This document shows positions 47,491 to 59,350 of a stretch of 64,000 nucleotides of DNA, one piece after another. The DNA is from Lycorma delicatula (lineage: Eukaryota; Arthropoda; Insecta; Hemiptera; Fulgoridae), in contig NC_134455.1 of NCBI RefSeq assembly GCF_047948215.1, positions 298,629,647 to 298,693,646 of the forward strand, written 5' to 3'. The translations under genes were made by a program, and so were the position numbers. Under the pieces are notes generated by a model. The model was not told the DNA's origin, ran no database searches, and worked only from the letters and a program-made list of their open reading frames with translations. Numbering within the stretch: position 1 is the stretch's first letter; the number at the start of each line of letters is the position of its first letter.

Positions 47491-47496
47491 TTGCAG

Positions 47497-47516
47497 AGGA
47501 CAACGAAAACGGAACG
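47497..47516 (+). CDS. 20-nt microexon of the CUB-domain gene (proposed)
   Basis: A pyrimidine-rich acceptor (TTTTATTCTTGCAG, ends 47496) is followed by 20 bases of unusually balanced composition and then a strong donor (gtgaga). Twenty bases read in phase 0 give R-T-T-K-T-E plus two bases of a split codon. The exon at 399-537 ends in phase 0, and the exon at 54027 starts with exactly one base completing a codon, so the three fit without slack; joining the outer two directly would break the frame. The microexon adds a short basic loop just before the third CUB cysteine. Its small size makes a chance match possible, so confidence rests on the phase agreement and both splice signals. Confidence 0.5.
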
Positions 47517-48134
47517 GTGAGACTATTGTTTTGTGTTCTTACTCAATTCCAAGAGTTTTAAATTTTAATATAACCGATTAAAACAAAAAAAAATCAAATA
47601 TAAAATTACTTGTTTGATTATTTTAATATTTAAATTTTGAAACCAAGATGCTGAAAAAAACATTAAAATAAGTATAATGAAAAATTGTAGTATATTAATT
47701 AGTAAACTAATCTGGATAATCCTTCGTACGTAGTATATTGTTGTATGCATGACTTACATTCTCGATCAACCGGGTCACCGTTCCCGGAGATATATTTATA
47801 CCTCGATAACCAAGCGTGCGATTTAAAAATTTCAAACGATATTGTAATCTGTACATCTTATTGGGTAGACTGCCAGTGCTTCACACGGGTTATATCTAAA
47901 TAAGTATGATAATTAAGTTTTTGTGTTTGTATGTGTTATTAAATTTAAAATAATAATAAAATAATTTATTTAAAATCTGTCTGGTGTGGGCGCACCAGGC
48001 TGGTCTACTTGTTACCTAATCGTCGCAAATCAGTTGTTTAACTGCTGATTTTTAAAGTCAAAGGTTTTGAGGTTTGCCCTTTGCTATATCTCGACGATAG
48101 GGCAAAATTTGGCGTAAGGTACATCCTCCCAGAA

Positions 48135-49616
48135 ACCTCTGCACTAAAACAACCTGTTCGGAGATTCTAGAGACTGGCAAAAGATCTTCACAAAACCCTT
48201 GACAAAAATATAAAATTAAATATTAAGGAACTGGAGAAGCTATGATTGGCAACGCAGTGAAGAACTTCAGGAAGCAGGCCAATACTAACAAGGCTGCTAT
48301 TGGAAAGAGTCCTACAACGGTGTCTGCTACTCATTTACAACTAGATACTGGCTGCTTCATACAGGATACTTTAGAAAACGGGGTAAACGACGGTGCTTGA
48401 TGAACTCATAAAAAAGAACTGCCCCGAAGATTGCCTTCAGAATACATGCGTAGAAATGCCGAACAGAAGGGAGGAGACCCTTGACATTGTACCTGTAGTA
48501 GAAATTCACGCGCTGAAAGAGGGCAGGACAATGGACGTTTTGGCAGACAGGCAGTACTACCTGCTACTGCGGCTTCTTAGCAAAGCAAATATCAGAGCGG
48601 AAATGTGACCTCGGTAATGCTAGATGTACGCCTGACTGGTGACTCAGGAGGTACAGGAGCTCCTGTGTGGAATAAATACAACATTCTATATTTTGATTCT
48701 GGTGGCGGCGAAGACCTGCCTCAGGCCTTAGTTGAGGTGTTCAGCAAAATTGGAAAGAACATTAGAGGCAGTCTGGGTTCTGTGCAGAGGGAGGTTTATG
48801 GACAGGACACCACTGTATTAGTTAAAAATATCCTAGAACTTAAGGGGAGACAAACTGGTTGTCAGTAACATATATTTGCACAGCATGAAAGAACGATATG
48901 CTAGAGGAGGACAAACACAGGTCCGAAGCCATAGAAGTCAGCCCAGGCACTTCGTATGCCAATATACTCAATAGTTTTAAAAAGACGTGGCAGTCCCTGA
49001 AGTGTCGGAGACACTCTACATAAGGAAAACTGGCAGGAATAACATTGAGATTAGGGTCACAGAAGACAAGAACAATGCTGATACCCTAAGCACCCAACTG
49101 CTGCCACTATTAAGGAAGGGAATACCGCCACCAGGAGGAGAACTGCCTTTTGAGAATTAGAAAATAAATTACAGACAGATAAGATTCTGCAAGACCTTGA
49201 AACGGCTATTGGAAAGAGATTCCGGAGGGCACAAGACTTACAACTAGGCCGGGCTATGGAGAAACTGTTATGGCTACATATCGACTACCAGCCCCAATTA
49301 TGGCAACCATAGCAAAAAAGGGCTGGATTAAAGTCGGCCTAATCTCCTGTAGGATGGACGTTCTAATACGGCGATGCTGCAGATCCCTCATATTGAAGCA
49401 CGTCTCAAGGAACAGCAAGGGCGCAGACAGGTCGGCTGCGTGTTTAACTGTGAAGCAGCGGGACACTGGGCGGCAGGCTGCAGCAGAGTGTCGAAATGCC
49501 TTTCATGTAACGTCGAGAGACATCGGACCAACAGCGTAAAATTCCCCAAAGCGGCCAACAAAGAAACTAGTAAGGAAAGCCGGGAGAAGAACGAACAACA
49601 TTCGACACGCAAATGA
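48135..49616 (+). pseudogene. R1-like gag (ORF1) remnant
   Basis: The N-terminal part is eroded (LAKDLHKTLDKNIKLNIKEL near 48170), then the open pieces 48393-48608 and 48605-48868 follow. Near 49250-49616 shifted frames give the zinc-knuckle region: CVFNCEAAGHWAAGC and CLSCNVERHRT, as in R1 gag proteins. At least four frame breaks. Base composition is clearly less AT-rich than the flanking arms, which marks the LINE boundary near 48120. Confidence 0.8.
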
Positions 49617-51597
49617 ATCTAGTTCAACTAAACATGAACCATTGTGCGCTGGCACAGAACGTGCTTGCCAGACACGTAGCGGTGACGGGCACGGACATAA
49701 CAATCGCGTCATAGCCATATGCCCCGCGACCCCGTCCGAAATGGATGCTGTTTGAAGATGGTGATGCGGCACTGAGGAAGTGTGTGTCTCGCCCTATGCA
49801 GGATGTATATCGGGTAGTCGGCTTCGTGAGAGCGAGAGTTGTTAGAGTACTCTACTACTCGTGTCATCTCTTCCCCAGTATATCCATAGAGGAGGGTAAT
49901 GAGATGTTGACTATCTTACTGAGACATATCGTTGCATTGACCGGTGTTACTGGCCTGGTCGATGGACTGGAGGTCAATCAGAACAAACAGAGGGGCGCTG
50001 CACTGTTGGGCACGATCATAGACCTGAACTTGGTGGTGCTCAATGTTGGAGGAGAGTACACCTTTAGAAGAGGCAACATTGTTGATATTACCTTCGCATC
50101 TTCTGAGGTCGCAGTTGGGATCTCCGACTGGAGAGTATGAAATAATTGCATGGCCAGTGATTACAAGGCAGTTTTGATGACATTAGCAGATAACAGACCG
50201 GATCGTGTCGACCCAACCTCGTGTATAGGCTGGAATACGAGAAAGATTGACCGAACAATATTTGGGAAGGGCTCATCCTAATATATGATGGAGATGCTAC
50301 TGCAGACTCTCTGTAGAACAGGCCTGTGCCATCCTACCACGTAAGTACAAGAGAGAGGGACATCCTCCTAGGTGCAGGTGTACGGATAAAACCGCATGCA
50401 AGGGAAACGAGTGTCACAGGCTCAGGAGATAGATAACTAGGGTGTAGCTGCACTCTGTAAGATCAGTATACACAGAACAGTATAAGATGTGCAGGAGAGA
50501 ACTAGTTAAACTCATCACATAATCAAAACGGACATGCTGGAGCCAATTGATACAGGATGTCGACTCTGACGTGGGAGAGGCACTAAGCAAAACTGGTTAG
50601 AAGTGTAAATAGACCACGTGCACATGATACGTCTGCGCATGAGATACTGAATATTATGGAAGGGATCTTTCCTCATGGGAACGAAACACTGCCTGAGGAT
50701 TATGAAGACGTCAGCGTCTTCATCGGTAAAGAGCGGAGGAGCCTCAGAGCTCCTCCGATCTTGAGACCTGAAGGTAGCGATCGTACGAACACCGTCTGAC
50801 AAGACTTCTGACCCAGACCTGTTGCCGGAGCTGCTGATCAAGATAGCAGTTCGGATGGCACCGAAGATTTCTCTGAAGATCTATAATACGTGTTTAAAGG
50901 GGGGGGGGGTCTTCCCAAGTAGGTGGAAACGGCAGCGGCTAGTATTAGTACCTAAGCCCGGTGAGAAGCACTTCCCTCCTCATACTGACCACTGGCATAT
51001 AGATATATGCTCTGGCAAAATAATATAGATGCTCTGGCAAAAGTGCTTAAAAGAATGCTTCAGGCGAATTGCTGGAGCGCAGGAGGAGAATGGCGTGATC
51101 TCTGCTAACGAATTTCTTTTTTCGCAGGGCAGGTCGGCACTTGACGCGGTGGCTGGCGTCTGTCAAGCGGCTAGAAGAGTATTGGGTGGAGGAAATGGAA
51201 GGATCTCCACCCTTGCCACTCTGGATGTCAGAAACGCTTTCAATTCCATCCTGCAGTTGACAATAAAAAGCTCTATGGAAGAACTGGAGGTACCTGAATA
51301 TTTGTGGCGGATTGTGAGGTCCTATCTCACCAGCCGAAAGCTGATATGTGGGGTGGAGGATGAGACATTTGAGAGGAGTTTGAATAGAGGCGTTCCGCAG
51401 GGATCGGTCCTTGTATCAACTCTTTGGACTACTGCATATAATGGCGTATTCAGTGTTGTTCTTCCACCAGCGGTGACATTCATTGGATATGCTGATTACC
51501 TCGCACTGATTGCGGAGGCGGACACGTGGCACGACGCCACTGACAAAATAGGAACATCTTATGATAGGATAAATGAGTGGAGGGGAGGTGGATGATG
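49614..51597 (+). pseudogene. R1-like ORF2: endonuclease and truncated RT
   Basis: ORF2 opens at ATG 49614 (MNLVQLNMNHCALAQNVLAR), the typical R1 endonuclease start, and shifts to 49745-50140 with YSCHLFP, LNVGGEYTFRRGN and IVDITFAS ... ISDWRV. A decayed middle follows. RT resumes at 50822: KAGGVFPSRWKRQRLVLVPK-like sequence (a G homopolymer sits at 50899-50908), LATLDVRNAFNSI, LNRGVPQGSVLVSTLW and IGYADYLALI. The catalytic YADD reads YADY, so one metal-binding acid is lost. Coding similarity stops at about 51597; the thumb, C-terminus and 3' UTR are absent, an unusual 3' loss for a LINE. Confidence 0.85.
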
Positions 51598-51736
51598 TGA
51601 CGTATGACAATTCTAACAGATGGCAATGTTTGTATACACAAATTTATAATTAAACACTCATACTCTAGCGCATGCACGCACACGTTCAAGTGTACCTCAT
51701 ACCTCATACCTTCATTCAATAACCTCATACCCATAT
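51598..51736. other. Spacer with ACCTCATAC repeats
   Basis: Between the R1 remnant and the right inverted arm. ACCTCATAC occurs three times within 51695-51732. Confidence 0.6.
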
Positions 51737-52312
51737 ACTAAACTTTGCCTATCGCCGAGATACAGCGAATGGCGAATTTCCCAAACATTTGAATTTATAA
51801 ATCAGCTGTTAAATAACTGATTTACAATGATTAGTTGTCCACTAGACCTGATTAGATCTGATCACGCATCAAATAACCCTGATTATTTGATGGGCTCCAC
51901 ACAAAACACATTCAAAAAAAATATTTTATTGTATTATTATTATTATTTTACATTTTATAATACACACAGACTTAATTATCAACTTATCATACTTAATTGT
52001 TATACGTAAGAATGAGAGTTATTATAATTATTTTTATGTGACTCATGCAAAGCAAAGGTAGTTTAATAAGTTATACAGATTACAATGTCGTTTGAATTTT
52101 TTAAAACGTATGCTCGGTTATCGAGATGTAACTAAATTTCCGAATAACCGTTACCTGCTTGATCGAGAATAGCAAATCCATAAAAACAGAACAGAATATT
52201 TGCACAGATTATAACTTGTTTTAAATTTTTAAATCGCACACTTGGTTATCGAAATATAACTATGTTTCCGAATAACGATACAGTTAATCGACAGTGCACC
52301 TGATGCATGCAA

Positions 52313-54026
52313 CACTTAGCCTTCAACAGACTAACACACATCCCGTTTGAACTGTAATAATCGAACGAACGGTTGGAGAGATAGAATTGGAGCAATCCAT
52401 TCGTCCCTTCCCAAAAAAAAATTCTACTTACACCTCGATGTTACCAGATGGTCAGTAATGAGGTTGGATGGGCTGTGTCATCGTAGGGGATTTGAAATTT
52501 TATTTCAAAAGGTGGGAGGTTTTCGAGTTTTGTTGTAGCAATCATGACCGGACATTTTAAAGAATATTATTTCAACTATACGTCGTATAAACGCTTTGTA
52601 TAATTACGCAAAATCTGATTTTAAAAAAAAAAGTTTCGTTATCTTCTTTAGAAATCCTTAAAAAAACATAAAATTTGTCACACTGGATGCTCCACTAAAT
52701 TTTGATACCGTTGTTTTAATAAAAACTTTCAATTAAATTTAATAATTATACAAAAGACTCAATGGTAATTTTTCTAAAGTAATACATTATTGCATGCAAT
52801 TTTTATGCAATATGTATATTATTATATTAGCTATTCAAGTAATAGCAACATTTAATGGGAAAAAGAACAATCATTTTATAATAAATCTATTATAAAGCCA
52901 TGTTTTCTGTAAATTAAAAAAAAAAATATTTTATAGATTTCATAAATAAAATAGTAATCAGTAGTAATCATTGAAATAATAATTGAAGGGTAATATTAAT
53001 AAGCGTTTGTCAATAAAATATGAAAGATTAACGTACTGCCGAAGTTGAATTGTTTAATATTTTAGTTCAATACTGTAAAATTCAATAGCGGTTTGGTAGC
53101 GTCTCGGCCTTTCATCCGGAGGTCCAGTTTTGAATCTTAGTCAAGCATTGTATTTTTTATACGCTATAAATTTCCAAAATCATTTTCCTACGTTCAAGCT
53201 TCTTTTTCTAAGCTTTTGTGGTGAATAATTCATCTGTCAAAACGAAAATCAATTCGTAAAGAAAAATAATAGAATTCATAGTAAATAGAAAAACAAAGAT
53301 AATGAATGCGTGGGTTCTGTTTTTCTTTACCAAAACTTATAGTTCTAAAAGATAAAATAAACATCGAATAAAAATAATAATAGAAAATATACAAAATGAA
53401 ATAAATTTAAGTTTAAATATATTAATTTCCTATGGAATATTTACATGCAAAATACTTGTGTATATGTTTTTTTTAAAATTATGTTAAAATTTATTTAGAA
53501 AGATGTTGATTTATTTAACTTTTTTTAATCTGTTATAAGTTTCTAATTATATTCTTACTCTTTAATCTTTATTTTTTTTTCCATGTAAAATTTTCGCTTC
53601 CTTTTTTTTTGTATTTGCGAATAAAAGTACAAAAATATGAACAAATTAAAATGTATAACGTACTTTCTTTAGAATCCATTAAATATTATTGGGGATACAA
53701 CGTAAGCATATAACTTTTCCAAAAAACAAAGCTGTCCAAGAAAGAAATGTTAATTATTAATATTCTATTCTCTAATTAGAAAATATACGTTTGAAAATAC
53801 AGAATATTTTTCAAACAAATTTTGGTTGAAGGCTTTTTAAAAGGAACGAAAATATGAAGATTTAAAGTACGGTATATGTTTTACTGATAAAAAGCTATAG
53901 TCTCCAATTACTTTAAATATCTAATTATTATATATTACTTTTAGATATTTAATGGTTATTGCATATATTTAGAATTTAATATTGTTTTAAAGAGGCATTT
54001 TAATTTTAATCATGTTCTGATTTCAG
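52313..54026 (+). other. Intron 3' part leading to the CUB exon
   Basis: AT-rich. A patch at 52340-52540 is less AT-rich but has no motif. Another at 53095-53150 (GTAGCGTCTCGGCCTTTCAT, then CCGGAGGTCC) loosely resembles a tRNA-like head without a convincing fold. The stretch ends in the acceptor before 54027. Confidence 0.5.
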
Positions 54027-54247
54027 GTGTGAACGAGGTCATTACTTAAAAGTATTCTTGCACGCCGAACGAGCTGAAGTGGATGAACATACACCTTGGT
54101 CGGGATTATTGTGTGGAGGCTTATCGGATATACCCCATGTTTTGTACAGTTCCGGACCTGGATTGATTCTAGAGTTTCACACCACACCCACACACACTCA
54201 ATCAAACTCAACAGGATTCATCGGTACTTTTCGATTCATTGACCGCA
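54027..54247 (+). CDS. Exon of a CUB-domain protein, suppressor of lurcher-like
   Basis: The exon is bounded by an acceptor (GATTTCAG, ends 54026) and a donor (CGCA then gtatgt). One base completes the previous codon, then 73 codons are open, leaving one base at the 3' end. The translation has the second half of a CUB domain: CERGHYLKVF (third cysteine), WSGLLCGGLSDIP (fourth cysteine), then VLYSSGPGLILEFHT and a closing GFIGTFRFIDR strand. This order, and the phrase with GLSDIP before LYSSGP, recalls insect SOL-1-type proteins, which are membrane or secreted auxiliary subunits of ionotropic glutamate receptors. That assignment is from memory of the family; another multi-CUB protein is possible. 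No exon was recognised to its right, so the rest of the gene probably lies beyond the window. Confidence 0.75.
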
Positions 54248-55325
54248 GTATGTAGACATTTTTTACCTTTATTTATATAAGTTACCTATCTTTTTATTTT
54301 TTTGGATATTTTGAGAATTGGATTTGTTTCAAAGTTTAAAAAAAAGTGAAGCTTTATCGAAACAATTACATTAATAATTATTTTTAAATTTATTAAGAAT
54401 ACATTGAAAATTTTATTTTATTTTTATAACTTTTTTACACAAAAAAATCTTCTCGCTTTTCCATTACAAATTTATACTATTTCTTGTTTAAGTTTTGTGA
54501 ACTACCAGGTTTATTTAAAATAATACATCTTTACCTTCAAACTCCAAGAATTATAACATTTAAGCTTTGCGATGATATTTTTTTCCAGAGATCTAACTAC
54601 GAACTATTTTACCAACAGAATATTTACTCATCGCATTGACTTACGAAATAAATGGAACACAGAAAATCATTCTTCAAATAATACAGTTCTTTTTCCGTTA
54701 AATTAATAACGAAAAAATAAACAACGTAAGTCAACTTTAATTTCCTGATATTTAGACCGTGATAGCCTTGAGGTAAGTGATACTCCCAACTACAACATAA
54801 AGACTTCTCCTTTATGAAAATATTCCTTATATTAGTTCTTACACGTACTCACCTGTAGTCGTTGCACCGACATATGGAAATTTCCAAATCAAATAAAGTT
54901 ATAAAGCATTTAGAAATAAAGCATTTAGGCCATAAAAGAGGCTCAAAATTAACATGAAAATGAATTTAAAAAAAACTCAATGAGACAAATAATAATTAAT
55001 TTATTTTGTCAACTTTTTTCCTCCAACGACTAGTATGTTTGGTAATGATTTTACCTTTGTGTAATAACGCTTTTAATACTTCTTTTAAAATCAGGATTTC
55101 ATAAAAAAAAGAAAACTTGTATTTTACTATTATTTATAATTTTATTTTTGGAAATAAAAATAAAAATAACATCTGGTTAAAGAAAGATACTCGAACAAGA
55201 TTTTAGTAATCGACTTAAAACTTATGATACATGGTATTTTATGAGAATTTACTAGACGAATTTTAATAAAAACTAAATTTTAATAAATTTTATAACTCAA
55301 AACAATGAAGGCGCTCACACACACA

Positions 55326-55356
<31 letters not shown>

Positions 55357-55441
55357 GCGCACACACACACCCATACACATATTTGGTTCACATAAAATAA
55401 TTAGTGAGTTACAACCAACATTTGTCGTCGGTTTACAGAAT
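54248..55441 (+). other. Intron after the CUB exon
   Basis: Starts GTATGT. No following exon in the required phase was recognised. A compound (AC)n-(GC)n-(AC)n microsatellite lies at 55316-55370, with Z-DNA-prone alternating purine-pyrimidine over 55 bp. Confidence 0.6.
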
Positions 55442-55584
55442 TACCTCTTTTTCTTTTTCCTTTTTAGCCTCCGGGAATTACCGTTCAGGTATTACTTCAG
55501 AGAATGAATGGAGGATGATATGTACGAATGTAAATGAAGTGTAGTCTAGTACAGTCTCAGTTCGACCATTTCTGAGATGCGTGG
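55442..55584 (-). mobile_element. 5'-truncated SINE copy I
   Basis: On the + strand it shows CTTTTTAGCCTCCGGGAATT, then CAGTCTCAGTTCGACCATTT and GAGATGCGTGG. A short duplication, TACAGAAT, lies at 55434-55441 and 55585-55592. Confidence 0.85.
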
Positions 55585-56430
55585 TACAGAATGAGCTCTG
55601 TATAATGAATACATTACCGTCAAAGTTAAATCGATCACTATATTTCAATAAATTGCCAGTATTATCTTAATAATTTTCTTTATTTATTTTTGATAATCGG
55701 ATGCTAGGTTAATGTATATTTTAAGGTTTCTGTTAAATCTCATTCATAAACTAAATAAATATAGTGAGAGAACGGTGAAAAAATTTATGTTTGACAACGA
55801 AGGTTAATAAGTAGGATATAAAACTTTAATAAAAACCAGTTTTCGCAATTATTAAAAAAAAAAATTTTAAGTTTAAAAAAATTTTTTGTGTTTTAATTGC
55901 ATCAAAGAATATTGTCAGTATTTCCTGTTATAGATTTGTAGCATGTTTAACTAATTATTTGACACTTTTTCTCAATAAAATATTGTCCCGATTTATGAAA
56001 TTTTATAATTCGTCAATTAATAGCTTGAGGCGAATCAGGTTATTTGGTTTTGAAGAAAATATTAAGTCTTTGATAATTTCCCAAAACAAAAAATCGCAAG
56101 GGATCAAAACATAAATCATACATAGTGTAAAACCTCAATTCTTCTCAGGATTTATCCAACTTTTAATGCGATAGTCTCTAACCTGAATTCTCAATGCAGT
56201 TCCATAAATGAATTGAACGACAGTAGATGAATAGAATAACGAAAATTGTCCGCTAAATACTAGCAATTGCAAAATAAAAATTTCCTATCTGCTATAGATG
56301 GCTGAAGATTTTATATCTGCTTATATAAATAGAATAGACTTGTAGATTCACTTTTATACATTAAGTAGGTATGTACGTACACTAATTACAAGTATGTACA
56401 GTATTAAGGAAAATTATCACTTACAATTTA
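55585..56430. other. Intronic stretch without recognised feature
   Basis: AT-rich, stops in all frames, no repeats shared with the rest of the window. Confidence 0.5.
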
Positions 56431-56436
56431 GATGAA

Positions 56437-56870
56437 AAACCTACATAAAACAACAGAGTCAACAAACCAACAAACGCACAAAAATTCACCAAAAACACAT
56501 ACAAATAAACTGTCTCTCCACAGTTATGAAACCCAAACATTACCAAACTGGAATCCAACGGGAAATACCACTAGAAAGTGAAACTGTTTAAAATAACTAA
56601 CTCCGCGGCTATAGACAAAATCCTGATAATAGAGAAAAGGATAGCACTAACAAAGTTAATAAAAAATATCAGATTGATGGATACTGGATAATTCTCTCCA
56701 ATGAAGCACTAAATAAAGAATTAGAACCTGTACGACGAAAAAAAAATTTCATTTTTGGACACTAAATCAGAACACCTGGGAACAGACTCTCAAGACGAAT
56801 TATAGAAAAACTCTGCGGTAGTAAATACAACAAAATGGATGATGAAAATTAAGGTAAATTTAAAAAAAAT
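56437..56870 (+). pseudogene. RTE-like reverse transcriptase C-terminus, decayed
   Basis: Across two frames the translation reads KKYQIDGYWIILSNEALNKE, LEPVRRKKNFIFGH, a stop, IRTPGNRLSRRIIEKLCGSK and KMDDEN. The pattern NEALY-KELEPV, then (F/Y)GH(I/L)xRMPxNRLxRRI, is the C-terminal signature of the endonuclease-RT proteins (RTE/craniofacial-like) frequent in insect genomes. The RT core is absent: this is a short 3' part of a LINE in A-rich DNA. Frameshifts and stops show age. Assigned from the motif alone. Confidence 0.6.
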
Positions 56871-58284
56871 TGAAATAAAAAAAAATTAAGAGAAGAAAGT
56901 AGATGAAATTAAGAAACTGAAAAAAAAAACTATAACACAACAACGAGAATAAATAGACAACAGGATGGAAGATTGATTTGAGAGAAGGAGACAGCAAGGT
57001 CTGAAAGGATGAAGAAATATTGGTAAAATAGGATACTAAAATATTCTTCTTGTAATTGACAAAAGTGGTGGTCCCATGCTAACCATAAAAAGAAAAAATA
57101 CAAATAACCGTTACAACGAGCATAAGGTAGTACTCAAAAAGAAAATAACAGGTGTATATACTATTGCTTAAGGAAAACTCCCTGTAATAATTATGTAAAA
57201 ACAAATATTACCAGCTTCTGTTGTGAACTGTTCCTCATTAGCTAATGCATTAGTAAGCATTATTCTTGTTTGAGTTGAAGTACTAAGTATTATTTATTTA
57301 TATGTTTTTACAAATATCAATTCATTTATATAACATATATATATATATATTTACATATCTCATTTTATGACAATGTATATACCATGTTTCCAATTATTAA
57401 AAGTAACCATTCAAAACTGAAACAAATATAAATTGAAAAAAATTACCTGAAACAGAAATGAATACCATTACTGAAAACTACTCAAACTGAGTAAGAAAAT
57501 TAAAAGGAAATTAGTGATAAGGTAATCAATTGAATGTATATTTGGAAATTGTTTTTACATGAGCCTAAATATTGTTTGGTTAAAAGGTAGTTAAAAAAAT
57601 ATATATATTAATTCTTTTAGTTTTTCTTTACTATATTAAATAAAGCAGTCATTATTTAAATAAAATTACTTCAACAGACGTAATTAAGAGGAATTTTCAT
57701 TGAGGAATAAATTAAGTAAATCCTTTATTAGTTATCGTTATTAAATTGTAATCATGGTATCATTCAACATCACTGTGATTATAATAATATAACATGACTA
57801 GTTATATTAAGGTGGTACATAAGTGATTGAATAAAATTGTTTATTTACATAAGAAATCTTTAAAATGAATTTTAAAATATAAGTTTTTTTTAATGAAATT
57901 ATTTTAATTAATTAATATTTATATTAATGCTAAATTTATTTATGATAAAGAGTACCATAATTAAAGAAAAACCATAATATAATAGAAATTAATTAAGTTA
58001 TTTAAATAGATTAATTTAATAATTAATAAAATAAACTTTTTAAACAAATAAAACTGAATATTTTTACAATTCATATATTAACTTCAAATTGTTGAAGTTG
58101 ACGCTAAATAAAGGTTTAGTTACGAAGAATTAATCTCTTTATATTTATTGTTGAGTTTATTTTATTATACTGTTCATGATTTATTTCTGTTAATCATTCA
58201 TTCATCATACACATAATAACTCTTACAAAATGATGCCGGTAAAAAGTTATAGTGTTTCTTTTGAATGGCTTTTAAATAAAATAA
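56871..58284. other. Intronic stretch without recognised feature
   Basis: A-rich to AT-rich; the first 200 bp may be the 3' end of the RTE-like element. No gene or terminal repeats seen. Confidence 0.5.
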
Positions 58285-59350
58285 CTGATGTGGGCACTAC
58301 GTGACTTCCTTGTACGCCTATTAAATTACATATATAATTTTTTTTTTTAAATGAAAAGTACATAAAATATTATTTCTTTAATTTTTTTAATTTTTTTATT
58401 ATTATTACTATTATTGAATTATTATTTATCGTAATTTTTTTTTCCAATCGGAGGTTAATAAACAATTATTAATAAATCAATTATATTTAAATTAAAAAAA
58501 GTAGATGTCTGATTCGAACTGATGTGCCTTCCCCTACTAAGATCCAAATATTTCATTAATTAAAATTCCATTTTGCTATAACTTTGGAACCAATGAAAAT
58601 AAGTATCACTTATGATACCGTTGAAAAGCTCGCAATGAGGAGTTATTACTGCAGTTAAGAAAGAGTTCAAAATCCAAACGTTTTTGAATTTTACGGTGTT
58701 ATGCATACTTTTAGTTCAGTCGATCGTAATCAAAAAGGGAGCTGTATAAATAGATATTACAACAGTCATAAATCCAAAGTTTCAACATCCTACAGGTAGT
58801 TGTTTTGGAGTTATGCGATATACACACGTACGTAGAGAAGTCACGCAGAAACTAGTCAAAAAGGGAATCAGGGATGGCCAGAATGGATATTTCCGTTGAA
58901 ATCTTAACATCGAAGTTTTTCGCGATCACAGTACTTAATTTACTTCGTACAAGGAAGTAAAACCTATTCGAAAGAAACCCGCAAGACGAGAAACATAGAT
59001 AAGCCCCCATTGCTAGCTTTTTAACGATGTGGTATAAGTGGTACTTATTTTCATTGGTTTCAGAGTTATAGCCAAATAAAATTTTAGTTAATGAAATATT
59101 TGTATCTTAGAAGGCGAAGGAACTTCGGTTCGAATCAGATTTCATATATATTTTTTTAAAGAATCTTTTTTTTATTGAAATATATTAATTTATTAATAAT
59201 TAATAACCTTCGATTGGGAAAACAAATTTAGGATTAATAATATTAATAAAAAAGTTATTAAAGAAACAAAATTTTTTGTACTTTTCATTTAAGAAAAGAA
59301 ATGTGTATTTGCAATATAATAGGGGGAACTCATGTAGTGCCCACATTAGT
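58285..59350. mobile_element. Foldback-type element with inverted arms of about 340 bp
   Basis: Left terminus CTGATGTGGGCACTACGTGA; right terminus, read on the other strand, CTAATGTGGGCACTACATGA. Inward the arms stay similar to about 58630 and 59000: AAATGAAAAGTAC, CCAATCG(G/A)AGGTTA, TCTGATTCGAAC, CTTCCCCTACTAAGAT against CTTCGCCTTCTAAGAT, and ACCAATGAAAATAAGTA. The 370-bp centre is unique and has no open frame. A one-armed relative lies at 14258-15279, so it is a repeat family. Without a transposase gene it must be non-autonomous. Confidence 0.85.

Larger units (their letters stand above)
538..47496 (+). other. Giant intron of the CUB gene (inferred)
   Basis: If the exon model holds, this 47-kb interval is one intron starting GTAATC and ending TTGCAG. 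It is AT-rich and holds nearly all the mobile elements in the window. I saw no further host coding exon in it, but a short exon could be missed by eye. Confidence 0.45.
47739..52312. mobile_element. Composite with long inverted terminal repeats around an R1 remnant
   Basis: Left arm 47739-48118 and right arm 51737-52312 are reverse complements with moderate divergence. Matching landmarks: TTCTCGATCAA, CCTCGATAACCAAGCGTGCG against ATCTCGATAACCGAGCATAC, TTGTAATCTGTA, AAATCAGTTGTTTAACTGCT against AAATCAGTTATTTAACAGCT, and ATATCTCGACGATAGG. The right arm repeats its outer 90-bp module (about 52074-52172 and 52205-52296). The enclosed 3.6 kb is mostly an R1-like gag-EN-RT remnant. I infer a foldback-type or long-TIR DNA element that holds, or was invaded by, the LINE. 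No transposase and no clear target duplication were found. Confidence 0.7.

Noticed and set aside
47739..52312. DIRS-type retrotransposon
   Set aside because: Inverted terminal repeats suggested it, but the enclosed RT and endonuclease are R1-like and no tyrosine recombinase was seen.
53095..53150. tRNA gene
   Set aside because: A loose likeness to a tRNA head and B box only; no acceptor stem pairing could be made.
54570..54650. Next exon after 54247 (acceptor TTTTTTCCAG near 54590)
   Set aside because: In the phase required by the donor at 54247 the frame meets a stop within two codons.
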